A stretch of 64,000 nt of DNA from Bacillota bacterium (lineage in GTDB: Bacteria; Bacillota; UBA4882; UBA8346): the NCBI GenBank assembly GCA_029974635.1, contig JARKQY010000035.1, positions 34,247-98,246 of the forward strand, given 5' to 3'. The notes beneath the pieces are model-generated. The model had not been told where the DNA came from. It did not search any database and saw nothing but the letters and a program-made list of their open reading frames with translations. Shown piece by piece: positions 25,903 through 36,631 of the stretch. The translations under genes were made by a program, and so were the position numbers. Positions within the stretch are counted from its first letter, which is position 1, and each line of letters opens with the position of its first letter.

Positions 25903-27729
25903 TTAGCCAATACTAATATCGGTTATGGCAATTATTTCATCAATTAAACGGTTAAAAACATCTAGTGCATCCTTAATGGGCTGGGGCGATTCCATATCGA
26001 CTCCGGCCCGCCGCAATAAAGCCAGCGGATAATCCGAATCACCGCTTTTCAAAAACTGCAGATACCGGTCCCGGGCGGCGGAACCATCTTTTAATATCTG
26101 TTGTGACAAGGAAATTGCGGCTGAATAACCCGTAGCGTATTTATAAACATAAAATCCGCTGTAAAAATGCGGTATTCTCGCCCATTCCATTGCAATTTCC
26201 GGATCAATTACCGTCTCCGCGCCATAATAAGTTTGGTTCAGATCCAGGTATTGCTTGGAGAACCAATCGGCCGTCAATGCGCCGCCATTTTCAACTTCGC
26301 TGTGAATTATCTTTTCAAACTCCGCAAACATGGTTTGCCGGAAAACCGTAGTCCGAAACTGTTCCAAATATTGATTCAGCAAAGAGAGTTTTTCATTGCG
26401 ATCATTGGTGCGCCTTAATAAATATTCCATCAGTAAAGCCTCATTGACTGTAGACGCAACCTCGGCGACAAATATCCGGTATCCGGCATAAACATAGGGC
26501 TGGTGATGATTAGAGTAATAACTATGCAGTGCGTGACCCATTTCATGGGCGATGGTAAATACATCATGCGTCCGGCCCTGGTAATTCAACAGCACATAAG
26601 GATGGGAATCATACGCTCCCCAGGCATAAGCGCCGCTTGTTTTACCCTGGTTCTCATAAACATCGATCCAACTTTCGGTATATCCCTTCCGGAGTATTTT
26701 GATATAATCTTCTCCCAGCGGCTGCAAACTCTCCGCCACCAGTTCCTGAGCTTCCCGGTATTCATATTTTCGTTGATACTCAGGGATAAGCGGAGTATAT
26801 AAATCATACATATGTAATTCGGAAAGCTGCAGCAGCTTTTTCCGGAGTTGAAGATAACGCTGCAATACCGGTAAATAGGAATGAACTACTTCAATTAATC
26901 TTTCGTAAACCGTCACCGGGATGTTGTCGCTATCCAGAGAGGCTTGTAAAGCGGATTCAAAACGGCGGGTTTTGGCGTAAAAAACATCAGCCTTCACTGA
27001 AGCATCCAGAGTAGCGCCCAAGGTATTCCGGAACTTGCTATATGTGTTGTACAGTATGGTAAATGCTTCTTTACGCACCCGGCGCTCCTTGCTTTCCAGG
27101 AAAGTCGAATACCTTCCTTTGGTCAATTCCACCTCTTCCCCATTTTCATCAACAATAGCGGGAAACTTCAAATCGGCGTTGTCCAACATCCCGAAGATAG
27201 CGCCGGCTCCTTCGGCAATTTCGGCGGTTTCCGCCAGGATCTTCTCTTCCGCCGCCGACAAGACATGATCCCGCTGCCGGTCGATTTCCGCAAAGAAATG
27301 GCCGTATAATTCAAGGCCGGCAACTTGGGAAGCATAATCATTCAGCTGTTCCCGGGAAAAACTTACCAAGGCCGGCACGATAAATGAAACCGCGCTGCCC
27401 GCCTCCGCCGCCAGGCTTTGGATACGGTTGGTTAAGGCCTGATAAACCGGATCAGCATTGTTTTCGTCTTTATGCATTCTGGCATAGATGAACAACTTGT
27501 CAAGCCGCCGGCCGATAGTTTCTTTTAACTGTAAAACCTGCAGCAGCTTGGCTCCGTTCTCTAAAAAATGCGGCTGTAAATCTCTCATCTCAACCAAATT
27601 TTCTTTTAGCTTGGCAAAATCAGCTTCCCAAAGCTCGATGGAGTTGTAAATACCGGTTAAATCCCATTTAAATTCCGCCGGGATTTCCGGCCGCGACGGC
27701 AAATGTTTAGTGGCTGTATTATTCATCAT
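25903..27729 (-). CDS. pepF: Oligoendopeptidase F (M3B zinc metallopeptidase)
   Basis: About 608 residues, normal for PepF. The zinc site is TIAHEMGHALHSYYS (HExxH), with the third ligand Glu expected in FVAEVASTVNEALL. It cleaves peptides of about 7-17 residues in the cytoplasm. The start is one of two adjacent ATGs at 27729/27726 after AAAGGAGG. It is separated from hisC by 193 bp with a terminator-like hairpin, so it is probably its own unit, perhaps with the DUF502 gene. Confidence 0.94.
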   Translation of the reverse strand: MMNNTATKHLPSRPEIPAEFKWDLTGIYNSIELWEADFAKLKENLVEMRDLQPHFLENGAKLLQVLQLKETIGRRLDKLFIYARMHKDENNADPVYQALTNRIQSLAAEAGSAVSFIVPALVSFSREQLNDYASQVAGLELYGHFFAEIDRQRDHVLSAAEEKILAETAEIAEGAGAIFGMLDNADLKFPAIVDENGEEVELTKGRYSTFLESKERRVRKEAFTILYNTYSKFRNTLGATLDASVKADVFYAKTRRFESALQASLDSDNIPVTVYERLIEVVHSYLPVLQRYLQLRKKLLQLSELHMYDLYTPLIPEYQRKYEYREAQELVAESLQPLGEDYIKILRKGYTESWIDVYENQGKTSGAYAWGAYDSHPYVLLNYQGRTHDVFTIAHEMGHALHSYYSNHHQPYVYAGYRIFVAEVASTVNEALLMEYLLRRTNDRNEKLSLLNQYLEQFRTTVFRQTMFAEFEKIIHSEVENGGALTADWFSKQYLDLNQTYYGAETVIDPEIAMEWARIPHFYSGFYVYKYATGYSAAISLSQQILKDGSAARDRYLQFLKSGDSDYPLALLRRAGVDMESPQPIKDALDVFNRLIDEIIAITDISIG

Positions 27730-27859
27730 ATTCCTCCTTTAATTCCAGGGTAATTATATTCTTCCCAAAAAGAGGTATTCCTTTCAAGGTGTTAAAAATT
27801 TGGGCAAAGGCCGGCAAACCAAGATTTTCTAGAAAATTTTTTTTACAGCCGACGCAATA

Positions 27860-27896
27860 AAACAGCAGGCCTCCGTCAAAGGTATGCCCGCTGTTT
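27860..27896 (-). terminator. Probable terminator after hisC
   Basis: Arms AAACAGC/GCTGTTT with an inner GGC/GCC pairing and a short T-rich tail on the minus strand (TTTTATT). It lies 27 bp after the hisC stop. Confidence 0.5.
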
Positions 27897-27922
27897 ACCG
27901 CGAATGATTCCGATTTTACGAC

Positions 27923-29044
27923 TCATATACCGCCGTTTCTCAGTTTCTTCAACCCATCCCGGAATACCCGGAGAAACCGGTCGTTTTGCTCCGCCGTCCC
28001 GAAAGTGACCCGGATGCAAGTGGGCAAACCGAAAGAATGGGTGGGACGGACGATAATCCCGTTTTGCAGCAGATAATTGTAGATATCCTTACTATCCTGT
28101 TTGAGATCAATCAAAATGAAATTGGCTTGAGTCGGCAGATAGTCAACCTGTAATTCATCCAACTCCCCATAAAACTGGCGGCGGCCGGCTTGAACCAGTT
28201 CCTTGCTCAGATCAATATGCTTCTTGCTGTTCAAAGCGGCTACTCCGGCGGCTAGCGCCACGCTATTTACATTAAAGGGATCCTTTACTTTATGCAGTAA
28301 CGCAATGATTTGAGGATTAGCTACCGCATATCCAAGCCGTAATCCGGCTATGGCGTGAATCTTGGAGAAAGTCCGCATTACAATCAGGTTGGTATATCCT
28401 TGAGCCTGTAAACGCAACCCGTTTGGAAAATTGGGGTCATCGGCAAAATCAGAATATGCTTCATCAAGTATTACCAATATATCACGCGGTAATTCATCCA
28501 AAAAAACCTTTAATTCCGGCTCCCGAACAATGGTTCCGGTAGGATTGTTCGGATTGCAAATGAAAACAGCCTTGGTTCTATCCGTAACCGCCATTTTTAA
28601 GCTTTCAAGATCATTACCCCATCCGCTTTTACTCTTGACTAAAACCGGGTGGGAACCTCCCAACAGTGTATATGCCTCATACATAGTAAAAGTCGGCTGG
28701 GGAATCACTATTTCATCATCGGGCTGATAAAAAGTTTCCGCCAAAATCCGGATCACATCATCCACTCCGTTACCGATCAATAAGTTGGCGGGTTCAACAC
28801 CTAATTCGGCGGCTAGCGTATCTTTCAAATAATAAGCATTAGCATCAGGATACAACGCGATGCGGTCGATGGCTTGGGCCACCGCCTGGCGGACTTCCTT
28901 CGACGGGCCTAGCGGATTTTCATTGGAAGCCATTTTTATAATCCCACTGAGTCCTAGTTCGCGTTCAACTTCTTCAATGGGTTTACCTGGAACATAAGTG
29001 GGCATCTTATCTACGGAAGGCCTGGTCATACTTTTGCTGGTCAT
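27923..29044 (-). CDS. hisC: Histidinol-phosphate aminotransferase
   Basis: 373 residues, PLP fold type I aminotransferase: MASNENPLGPS near the N-terminus, CNPNNPTGT, the DEAYSDFAD aspartate region, and the PLP lysine in RTFSKIHAIAGLRLGY. It converts histidinol phosphate and 2-oxoglutarate to imidazole-acetol phosphate and glutamate, and in many Firmicutes also acts on aromatic 2-oxoacids. Placement directly after chorismate mutase supports a role in aromatic amino acid synthesis as well. No other his genes are in the window. Confidence 0.9.
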   Translation of the reverse strand: MTSKSMTRPSVDKMPTYVPGKPIEEVERELGLSGIIKMASNENPLGPSKEVRQAVAQAIDRIALYPDANAYYLKDTLAAELGVEPANLLIGNGVDDVIRILAETFYQPDDEIVIPQPTFTMYEAYTLLGGSHPVLVKSKSGWGNDLESLKMAVTDRTKAVFICNPNNPTGTIVREPELKVFLDELPRDILVILDEAYSDFADDPNFPNGLRLQAQGYTNLIVMRTFSKIHAIAGLRLGYAVANPQIIALLHKVKDPFNVNSVALAAGVAALNSKKHIDLSKELVQAGRRQFYGELDELQVDYLPTQANFILIDLKQDSKDIYNYLLQNGIIVRPTHSFGLPTCIRVTFGTAEQNDRFLRVFRDGLKKLRNGGI

Positions 29045-29084
29045 TTTATCGCTCCTTGGTGATCCTTTAGAATTCTGCCGTTAT

Positions 29085-29453
29085 TTATCGTTGAAAAAGA
29101 TCCGGCCTTAATTTAACAGCGTCATTTAAGTATACCGGTTGTATATCCTCTTTAGCCAAATCAGTGTAGAAATGAATCAATGTTCGAATACAAAGGGGTA
29201 ATGCCCCTTTTTTGGAGATTTCCTGGCAACACATTAACGGGGTTGAGGTTAAACCCAGTTTTCTGGCGGCAACGGCCGGAAATTCGCTTTTTATGTCAGG
29301 GGTTACCGTAAAAATAATACTGACAATGTTTTCAGCTTCAATGGAATTTTCTGCAAAGATTTGGGTTAGCAATTCCGAAGTTGCCGCTAATATTTCCGCC
29401 GCCGTATCCTTGGAAATCGTAATCGCTCCCCGAACCGCCCATATTTTCATCAC
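29085..29453 (-). CDS. aroH: Chorismate mutase (AroH type)
   Basis: 122 residues, the monofunctional trimeric AroH class. Active-site arginines are in AVRGAITIS and LCIRTLIHFYT, with Glu/Asp residues in FTVTPDIKSEFPA. It rearranges chorismate to prephenate in phenylalanine and tyrosine synthesis. Length matches B. subtilis AroH (127). It lies 9 bp after the hutP-like gene and 40 bp before hisC, so the three are one operon. Confidence 0.92.
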   Translation of the reverse strand: MMKIWAVRGAITISKDTAAEILAATSELLTQIFAENSIEAENIVSIIFTVTPDIKSEFPAVAARKLGLTSTPLMCCQEISKKGALPLCIRTLIHFYTDLAKEDIQPVYLNDAVKLRPDLFQR

Positions 29454-29462
29454 TGTTCTCCT

Positions 29463-29879
29463 TCATCCTATGGCCCGGTGGCCCAATCCAACCGCCACCT
29501 CGTCCAAATGTACCAAACCAATGCTAAAAAAAACCGCTACGCTGATATGATCCCCCTTGCGGGCAATTCCGACCTTGCCACCGATATTTAGGCCGATTGC
29601 TTTACTGATGATCTGCGACATAGCCTCCCGGGCAGCTCCCGCCAAAGCTCCTTCCTCCGCATGAAGTTCTTTTATGATTAACTCCCTTTTTGCAGCCACA
29701 ACAGCGCGCTCTACAATGGTTTTCATGGCCGATACCGCTTCTCCACCATAGTCAACAGCGGCCGCAAGGATTTCCCGGGTTTTTAACTCTTCTTTCATGG
29801 TTCGTTCATCATCCCTTGTGGAAGTTAAGGCTATTGAGACAGCCGCTTTGGCAACCTCCCTGCTCCCCGATTCAATCAT
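29463..29879 (-). CDS. HutP-family RNA-binding regulator
   Basis: About 139 residues. The C-terminal segment IGLVHLDEVAVGLGHRAIG carries the His residues that bind Mg and L-histidine in HutP; the N-terminal ESGSREVAKAAVSIALTST also fits the family. B. subtilis HutP is a hexameric antiterminator that binds hut mRNA when histidine is present. Here it heads hutP-aroH-hisC, a biosynthetic group, with no hut genes in view. Of three possible ATGs, the one at 29879 is best spaced from GGGGGTG. Confidence 0.8.
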   Translation of the reverse strand: MIESGSREVAKAAVSIALTSTRDDERTMKEELKTREILAAAVDYGGEAVSAMKTIVERAVVAAKRELIIKELHAEEGALAGAAREAMSQIISKAIGLNIGGKVGIARKGDHISVAVFFSIGLVHLDEVAVGLGHRAIG

Positions 29880-30039
29880 CATAAACACCCCCATAACCGA
29901 TTTTCAAATTATCAATTTTCACATTAACGAGTTAACAAAATGATTATTAGACTTTTATTCGGCTGCACTTAAGCTAGCATTGCCCGAATGAACCGGAACT
30001 CAATAATAACCCTGCATTTATGAAAATCACATTAATTCA

Positions 30040-30097
30040 GCTAATCCTTTGATTCTATAAATCCTGATCAATATTTTCAACCCTGTTAATCCTGATG
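30040..30097. repeat. Dispersed repeat R3 (AATCCTGTTAATCC type), copy 1
   Basis: Gap between the hutP operon and the 69-residue gene. Repeated ATCC blocks include CCTGTTAATCC (30082-30092). The same motif with CCC in place of CCT occurs at 48196-48206. The rest of 29880-30098 shows no gene. Confidence 0.55.
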
Positions 30098-30098
30098 A

Positions 30099-30121
30099 AA
30101 AAAGCACCCCCTGATGAGTGC
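30099..30121 (-). terminator. Terminator after the 69-residue membrane protein gene
   Basis: A stem GCACTC/GGGTGC type (one G-U/mismatch) followed by six T on the minus strand, 57 bp after the stop codon. Confidence 0.65.
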
Positions 30122-30177
30122 AATGGAAAACATAAGGAAACTCTATAAGAATACCATAAATTCAGGCTTCCAACAAG

Positions 30178-30387
30178 TCATCTATCGCTTAAACTTTTGT
30201 AAAACTTCACCGGATTACCTTCCAACCATTCCATTAAAATCAACTGCTTACGAACCCAACTGTTAGTTAAGGCAAATTGGATCGCCATAATTGCAATTAG
30301 TATGCCAATTACCAGCCAAAAACATTTTTTCTCTTTCAATTGTAGCGTAAAAAAAAGCCTTTCATACCAATGATGCTTGCTACGCAA
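30178..30387 (-). CDS. Small single-TM membrane protein, unknown
   Basis: 69 residues with one membrane helix (about 23-45, FWLVIGILIAIMAIQFAL), a basic N-terminus and a polar C-terminal tail. The start would be a TTG at 30387, 26 bp after the stop of the flavoprotein gene on the same strand. A GAGGA lies directly against the TTG, so the start is uncertain. A terminator follows, which supports it being the end of an operon. No family recognised. Confidence 0.45.
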   Translation of the reverse strand: MRSKHHWYERLFFTLQLKEKKCFWLVIGILIAIMAIQFALTNSWVRKQLILMEWLEGNPVKFYKSLSDR

Positions 30388-30413
30388 TCCTCAGTCACTT
30401 CCCTTTCTTAAAA

Positions 30414-31676
30414 TTAAAAGTCTTTGGTATGTTTTTGAGCCGCTATACCCGCTGCATATCCCGTGGAAAAAGCGATTTGCAGATTGTACCCTCCCGTATA
30501 ACCGTCCACATCCAGTACTTCTCCGGCAAAATAGAGGCCGGATACCTTTTTTGACTCCATGGTCTTGGGATTAATCTCCTTGATGCTTACTCCGCCCGCT
30601 GTCACAATGGCTTCCGCCACCGGCCGCGGCCGGAGAATGTGGAATGCTAAACTTTTAAATAATCGGACCAACTGCAACCGTTCTTCCTTTGTAATCTGAT
30701 GTACCGGTTTAAACGGATCAATTCCAGATAACCCGATGATTACCGGGATTAATTTTTGGGGCAGCAAATCATCCAGTGAGTTTTGATATATTTTGCGGCT
30801 ATATTTGAAAAAATCGCGCTGGATCCTTAAATCCAGCTCTGCTTCGGAAAGTGCCGGTTTCAAATCAATCGCGATAGTTACCGCCCCCGGTTCTTTCAGC
30901 GCCCGAGGTACAATCTCCCGGCTTAGACTGAGTATAACCGGACCGGAGACTCCGAAATGCGTAAACAACATCTCTCCGAATTCCGTTCCTAATTTGGCAC
31001 CCTTATATAAACTTGTCACGGATACATTAATCAATGCAAGACCCTGTAACTGCCTGGGCCAATCTTCTACGCTCTCCAAAGGCACCAGCGAAGGCAGCGG
31101 TTCAATAACGGTATGCCCAGCTTCCGTGGCAAGGCGATATCCATCACCGGTACTCCCGGTGCCCGGATATGAAAGGCCACCTGTTGCCACAATGACCGAT
31201 TTTGCTTGGATTTGAAGACCATCTTCACAAGTAACTCCCAAAATCCCATTCCCTGCGTCAATGGACAACCCTACGACCCTGGTTTTGATAAGCAATTTAA
31301 CCCCGGCGTCTGTCATCTTCCGGGATAAAGCATTCACAATATCCCAAGCCTCATCCGTATCCGGAAAAACCCTGCGGCCCCGCTCCACCTTTAACGGCAC
31401 ACCCAATTCATTTTGAAAAAAATCGATCAGATCATCCGGAGTAAAACATTGAACCGCACTGTATAAGAAACGGCCGTTGCCCGGAATGTTGCGGATAAAC
31501 TCCGCCACATCCGTCTGATTGGTTAAGTTACACCGGCCGGCGCCTGTAATCGAAAGTTTTTTACCAATGCCTCTGTTGCGTTCGGTTAAAATCACGCGAG
31601 CCCCGTTTTGGGCAGCAATTATAGCCGCCATAACTCCCGCCGGACCGGCCCCGATCACCAGAATATCCGTATTCAT
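30414..31676 (-). CDS. FAD-dependent oxidoreductase, HI0933/BaiN family
   Basis: 420 residues. An N-terminal dinucleotide-binding fold starts ILVIGAGPAGVMAA, followed by the family motif GIGKKLSITGAGRCNLTN. GGLSYPGTGSTGDGY is central, and near the end come GGVSIKEINPKTMESK and GLYFAGEVLDVDGYTGGYNLQIA. This family is annotated as aminoacetone oxidase-like or BaiN; the natural substrate of most members is unknown. It starts 6 bp after the patatin gene and is probably cotranscribed with it. Confidence 0.88.
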   Translation of the reverse strand: MNTDILVIGAGPAGVMAAIIAAQNGARVILTERNRGIGKKLSITGAGRCNLTNQTDVAEFIRNIPGNGRFLYSAVQCFTPDDLIDFFQNELGVPLKVERGRRVFPDTDEAWDIVNALSRKMTDAGVKLLIKTRVVGLSIDAGNGILGVTCEDGLQIQAKSVIVATGGLSYPGTGSTGDGYRLATEAGHTVIEPLPSLVPLESVEDWPRQLQGLALINVSVTSLYKGAKLGTEFGEMLFTHFGVSGPVILSLSREIVPRALKEPGAVTIAIDLKPALSEAELDLRIQRDFFKYSRKIYQNSLDDLLPQKLIPVIIGLSGIDPFKPVHQITKEERLQLVRLFKSLAFHILRPRPVAEAIVTAGGVSIKEINPKTMESKKVSGLYFAGEVLDVDGYTGGYNLQIAFSTGYAAGIAAQKHTKDF

Positions 31677-31682
31677 GAAATG

Positions 31683-32489
31683 TTACCCCGCCGATAGTTG
31701 TTGTTTTTTGCCGTTTATTAAATCTTCTATCTGAGGCAAAGCTGCCTCAGCAGCTTTACGTCCAATATTCACGCACTCCCGGCCTTGTTTAAAGCTCATA
31801 GTTCCAATGGAACCAAGTTCCGGTTTGATGAGCAGGTCGGCCAATTGAACCTGATGGAGTTCCAACTGGTTCCCCATAATGTCGATTACTTTGGATAAAA
31901 CATCGAAAACATTTTTCACCTGGTGATGGGTATGATCAAAGCCCACATTCACCGCAATCACCAAGTCTCCCTGCATTTGCAGGGCTGCTTTAACCGGAAC
32001 TCCGGATACAACCGCCCCATCAACCAGAGTCCGGCCATTGACTTCAACCGGGATAAAAACTCCGGGGATGGAAATACTGGCGCGGATTGCCGGAGAGATC
32101 GGGCCGGTCTTGAATAAAATCTCTTCACCGGTGAATAAGTCGGTGGCTACTGCCCAAAACCGGATGGCTAAATCTTCAAATATTTTATTTTTCGTAAGTA
32201 TATCAATCAGCGTCTCTATTTTCTCGCCATCAATCAACCCCAGGCGGGGTATCCGGATATCGACCAAATCCTCCCACTTCAGATAATCCAGGATTCGTTC
32301 CAAATAATATAAATCCGAGCCAACCGCGTATGTAGCCCCCACCATGGCTCCCATGCTGGTGCCGACAATTCCCCAGATTTTAATGCCGGCCTCTTTAAAA
32401 ACCTGGAGGACTCCGATATGAGCAAAGCCTCTTGCGCCACCGCCCCCGAGAGCCAATACGACCTTTGGATCCCGATTTTCAATTCCCAT
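31683..32489 (-). CDS. Patatin-like phospholipase (RssA/YchK type)
   Basis: About 268 residues. The oxyanion loop is GGGGARG, the nucleophile Ser lies in GTSMGAMVG, and the dyad Asp is in LVDGAVVSGVP. It hydrolyses acyl chains of lipids in the patatin manner; the substrate is unknown, and there is no signal peptide. The frame opens five codons earlier at a TTG that lies within the ribosome site (GGAGGT), so the ATG at 32489 is the start. Confidence 0.88.
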   Translation of the reverse strand: MGIENRDPKVVLALGGGGARGFAHIGVLQVFKEAGIKIWGIVGTSMGAMVGATYAVGSDLYYLERILDYLKWEDLVDIRIPRLGLIDGEKIETLIDILTKNKIFEDLAIRFWAVATDLFTGEEILFKTGPISPAIRASISIPGVFIPVEVNGRTLVDGAVVSGVPVKAALQMQGDLVIAVNVGFDHTHHQVKNVFDVLSKVIDIMGNQLELHQVQLADLLIKPELGSIGTMSFKQGRECVNIGRKAAEAALPQIEDLINGKKQQLSAG

Positions 32490-32596
32490 CGTACCTACCT
32501 CCAATAAAATTCTTCGCCATTTGCATTGTTTTTCCTTTATAAAACAAGCCGGGATTGAAAATCACTCTGAAAGTTGAGTTAAAAACAAAATAAGGA

Positions 32597-32637
32597 GGCT
32601 GTCTAAAAAACTTTACAGTTTCTCTTTTAAGACAACC
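32597..32637. repeat. Hairpin with GGCTGTCT ends in the lonB-patatin gap
   Basis: GGCTGTCT at 32597-32604 pairs with AGACAACC at 32630-32637 (7 of 8). The 265-bp gap 32505-32769 holds no gene. The same GGCTGTCT/AGACAGCC ends form a tight hairpin at 21527-21546. It could be a terminator for lonB or a mobile-element relic. Confidence 0.4.
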
Positions 32638-32769
32638 ACCTGAACTCGTCATTTGTTTCTCGGCGTTCATCGCTTGACTTTTAAGATCGCTTCATGGGTT
32701 TGAAAGCACGAATGGCGATGTTCTCTGCCCGAGTAGATATTTTTTATGACTTTTAGCGTAACCCTTGGA

Positions 32770-34440
32770 TTATACCATCAACGCTTCACTATTTCTAAGC
32801 AAAATTGGAATGTTTTCGATGCCGGGTTTATTGGTGGCCAATTTAATAACCTCTTCGATCCGTTCCACTGGAATAATCTTGATCTCCGTTTCGGCCTCAA
32901 ACATCTCCTGCCAGTTTTCCTTAGGAATAAGGACCCTTTTGGCCCCGGCTTCTTTGGCAGCGGCTATCTTGGGCACGATTCCTCCCACGGGCATCACTCC
33001 GCCCCGAATCGATATTTCTCCGGTCATGGCCACTTCGTTATCAATGGTTTGACCGCTAATTGCCGAGTATATCGCAGTTGCCAGGGTGATACCGGCGGAA
33101 GGGCCATCAATGGGCATTCCGCCCGGAAAATTGATATGAATCTCATAATCCGCCGGGTTTACGCCCAAAAATTTGCGGATAACCGTCAATACGTTCTCCA
33201 CCGAACCACGGGCCATACTTTTGCGGCGAATAGTCCGTCCGGATTGACCCATCTCCTCTTCATCCACCACTCCGGTGGTAATAACCTTCCCCTGTCCCGG
33301 CTCAACCGGAATTGCCGATACTTCCACCTGGATTACGGCTCCCATATTCGGGCCGAATACCGCCAGGCCATTTACATATCCCACCTGCGGATTGGCCGGT
33401 ATTTTTATATTAGGCCGGGGCGAATATTGACCGCTATGAATAACCCATTCAACATCCTTCACCATAATTTTCTTACGGCCTTCGGTAATGGCAAGGCCCC
33501 CGGTGATTTGCACCAGATTTACCGCATCCCGGCCGTTGGTGGCATATTTTGTGATTAGATCCAACACGCTGCTTTCATATTCGAAATTAACCTTGTGAAT
33601 GGCATTAATGGCTATCTTATTAACATCAGAGGGCATCAGGTTCTGAAAAAAGATTTCCACACACCGGGAGCGAATCGCCGGGGGAATCTCCTCGGGAGTC
33701 CGGGTGGTGGCGCCTACCAAACGGAAATCCGCCGGTAAACCATTTTGGAAAATATCATGAATATGACTGGGAATATTAGTATCTTCGGAACTATAATAAG
33801 CACTTTCCAAAAATACCTTGCGGTCCTCCAAAACCTTCAATAATTTATTCATTTGGACGGGATGGAGCTCCCCAATCTCATCAATGAATAGTATTCCACC
33901 ATGGGCTTTGGTCACCGCCCCGGGTTTCGGTTGTGGAATTCCGGCGATTCCCAAAGGACCGGCTCCTTGATAAATGGGATCATGGACCGAACCAATCAAG
34001 GGATCGGCGATCCCCCGATCATCAAAACGGGCGGTGGTAGCGTCAATTTCAATAAATTTCGCTGTTTCTTTAAAGGGGGAAAAGGGTTGTTTTTTTGCTT
34101 CCTCCAATACAACCCGGGCCGCGGCGGTTTTACCAATTCCCGGAGGACCATAGAGAATCACATGTTGAGGGTTTGGCCCGCATAGGGCAGCCCGTAATGC
34201 CTTTAATCCGTCATCCTGGCCGATAATCTCGGCAAAACTGACCGGACGTGTTTTTTCCGATAGTGGTTCCGTTAATGAGACTCTCCGCAACCGTTGCAGC
34301 TTCTCCATCTCTTTTCTGGATTCGCGGTCTACCGCCACCTTGTTCCCCTGTTGAGACCGGAGCAAGTTCCAAAAGTATAGTCCAATTACGATGGCAAAAA
34401 ATAGATTGATTAAACCGATAATGTTCATGACAAATTCCAT
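32770..34440 (-). CDS. lonB: ATP-dependent protease LonB
   Basis: About 556 residues. An N-terminal membrane anchor (about 5-23) is followed by an AAA+ module with Walker A YGPPGIGKTAAAR and Walker B GGILFIDEIGEL. The Lon protease domain has the catalytic Ser in DGPSAGITLA and Lys in GGIVPKIAAAKEAG. B. subtilis LonB is a forespore protease. It lies downstream of clpX as in B. subtilis (tig-clpX-lonB). The ATG at 34440 has an AGGAG site; six upstream codons are disregarded. Confidence 0.93.
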   Translation of the reverse strand: MEFVMNIIGLINLFFAIVIGLYFWNLLRSQQGNKVAVDRESRKEMEKLQRLRRVSLTEPLSEKTRPVSFAEIIGQDDGLKALRAALCGPNPQHVILYGPPGIGKTAAARVVLEEAKKQPFSPFKETAKFIEIDATTARFDDRGIADPLIGSVHDPIYQGAGPLGIAGIPQPKPGAVTKAHGGILFIDEIGELHPVQMNKLLKVLEDRKVFLESAYYSSEDTNIPSHIHDIFQNGLPADFRLVGATTRTPEEIPPAIRSRCVEIFFQNLMPSDVNKIAINAIHKVNFEYESSVLDLITKYATNGRDAVNLVQITGGLAITEGRKKIMVKDVEWVIHSGQYSPRPNIKIPANPQVGYVNGLAVFGPNMGAVIQVEVSAIPVEPGQGKVITTGVVDEEEMGQSGRTIRRKSMARGSVENVLTVIRKFLGVNPADYEIHINFPGGMPIDGPSAGITLATAIYSAISGQTIDNEVAMTGEISIRGGVMPVGGIVPKIAAAKEAGAKRVLIPKENWQEMFEAETEIKIIPVERIEEVIKLATNKPGIENIPILLRNSEALMV

Positions 34441-34572
34441 TACGGTTTCTCCTTTCAAAGGGATTCACCCTATAGTATCGCCAAAATATAGGGATTTAAA
34501 CGCCAAATTGACCCGGATTTTTAGGGTTTAAAATAAAAATAGAAGAGGAAATGGATAGTCATAAAAATAAAA

Positions 34573-34605
34573 AAGCCCCCGATTATAATTAATCAAGGGA
34601 CTTTG
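34573..34605 (-). terminator. Terminator after clpX
   Basis: A stem of about 13 bp including G-U pairs (AAGTCCCTTGATTA with TAATCGGGGGCTT) around a 4-nt loop, followed on the minus strand by TTTTTTATTTTT, 22 bp after the clpX stop. Confidence 0.8.
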
Positions 34606-34626
34606 AATTATCATTTAAAGATTGGT

Positions 34627-35889
<1,263 letters not shown>

Positions 35890-35978
35890 ATCAACACCTC
35901 TTTTCAGCCCATTGGCCGATTAGGTTTGCCATACCGGACCAATCGCTTTCAATTAACCGTGCTTGCCGCAATCCCCAC

Positions 35979-36572
35979 TTAAGCCCCTTTCTTCTGGCTC
36001 ACAAATATGTCATCAATAATCCCATAATCTTTCGCATCCCCAGCCGACATCCAGAAATTACGATCCACATCCCGTTCAATCTTTTCCAAGGGTTGACCGG
36101 TATGATTCACCAAAATCCGGTTCCCGATCTCCCGGAGCCTTAAAATTTCCCTGGCTTGGATTTCGATATCGGCCGCTTGCCCTTCAGCGCCACCCAATGG
36201 CTGATGAATCATTACTCTTGAATTTGGAAGGGCATAGCGCTTGCCTTTAGCGCCGGCAGCAAGGAGTAATGCCGCCATGCTGGCTGCAATTCCAACACAA
36301 ATCGTTGAAACTTGGGGGCGTATGTATTGAATCGTATCGTAAATCGCCAATCCCGAATATACAATTCCTCCGGGACTGTTAATATAAAGAAAAATATCCT
36401 TATCCGGATCCTCGGATTGACAATATAGGAGCTGCGCGATGACCAAATTGGCCATGTTATCATCAATAGGGCCGCCAATAAAGACAATCCGGTCTTTTAA
36501 CAATCTTGAAAATATATCATAAGCGCGTTCGCCGCGATTTGACTGTTCAACTACCATTGGTACTAAATTCAT
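35979..36572 (-). CDS. clpP: ClpP, proteolytic subunit
   Basis: 197 residues. Catalytic Ser98 is in [15 protein letters not shown] and His123 in [11 protein letters not shown], with the catalytic Asp near 170 in ERDVDRNFW. Serine peptidase S14 that forms two stacked seven-fold rings. It lies between tig (59 bp upstream) and clpX, the common bacterial order tig-clpP-clpX. The ATG at 36572 follows AAGGGGGTTAAG. Confidence 0.96.
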   Translation of the reverse strand: MNLVPMVVEQSNRGERAYDIFSRLLKDRIVFIGGPIDDNMANLVIAQLLYCQSEDPDKDIFLYINSPGGIVYSGLAIYDTIQYIRPQVSTICVGIAASMAALLLAAGAKGKRYALPNSRVMIHQPLGGAEGQAADIEIQAREILRLREIGNRILVNHTGQPLEKIERDVDRNFWMSAGDAKDYGIIDDIFVSQKKGA

Positions 36573-36631
36573 GGTTCCTTAACCCCCTTAAGCGGTTTCT
36601 TTATTATTAATAGAAATATTAATTAATATTC

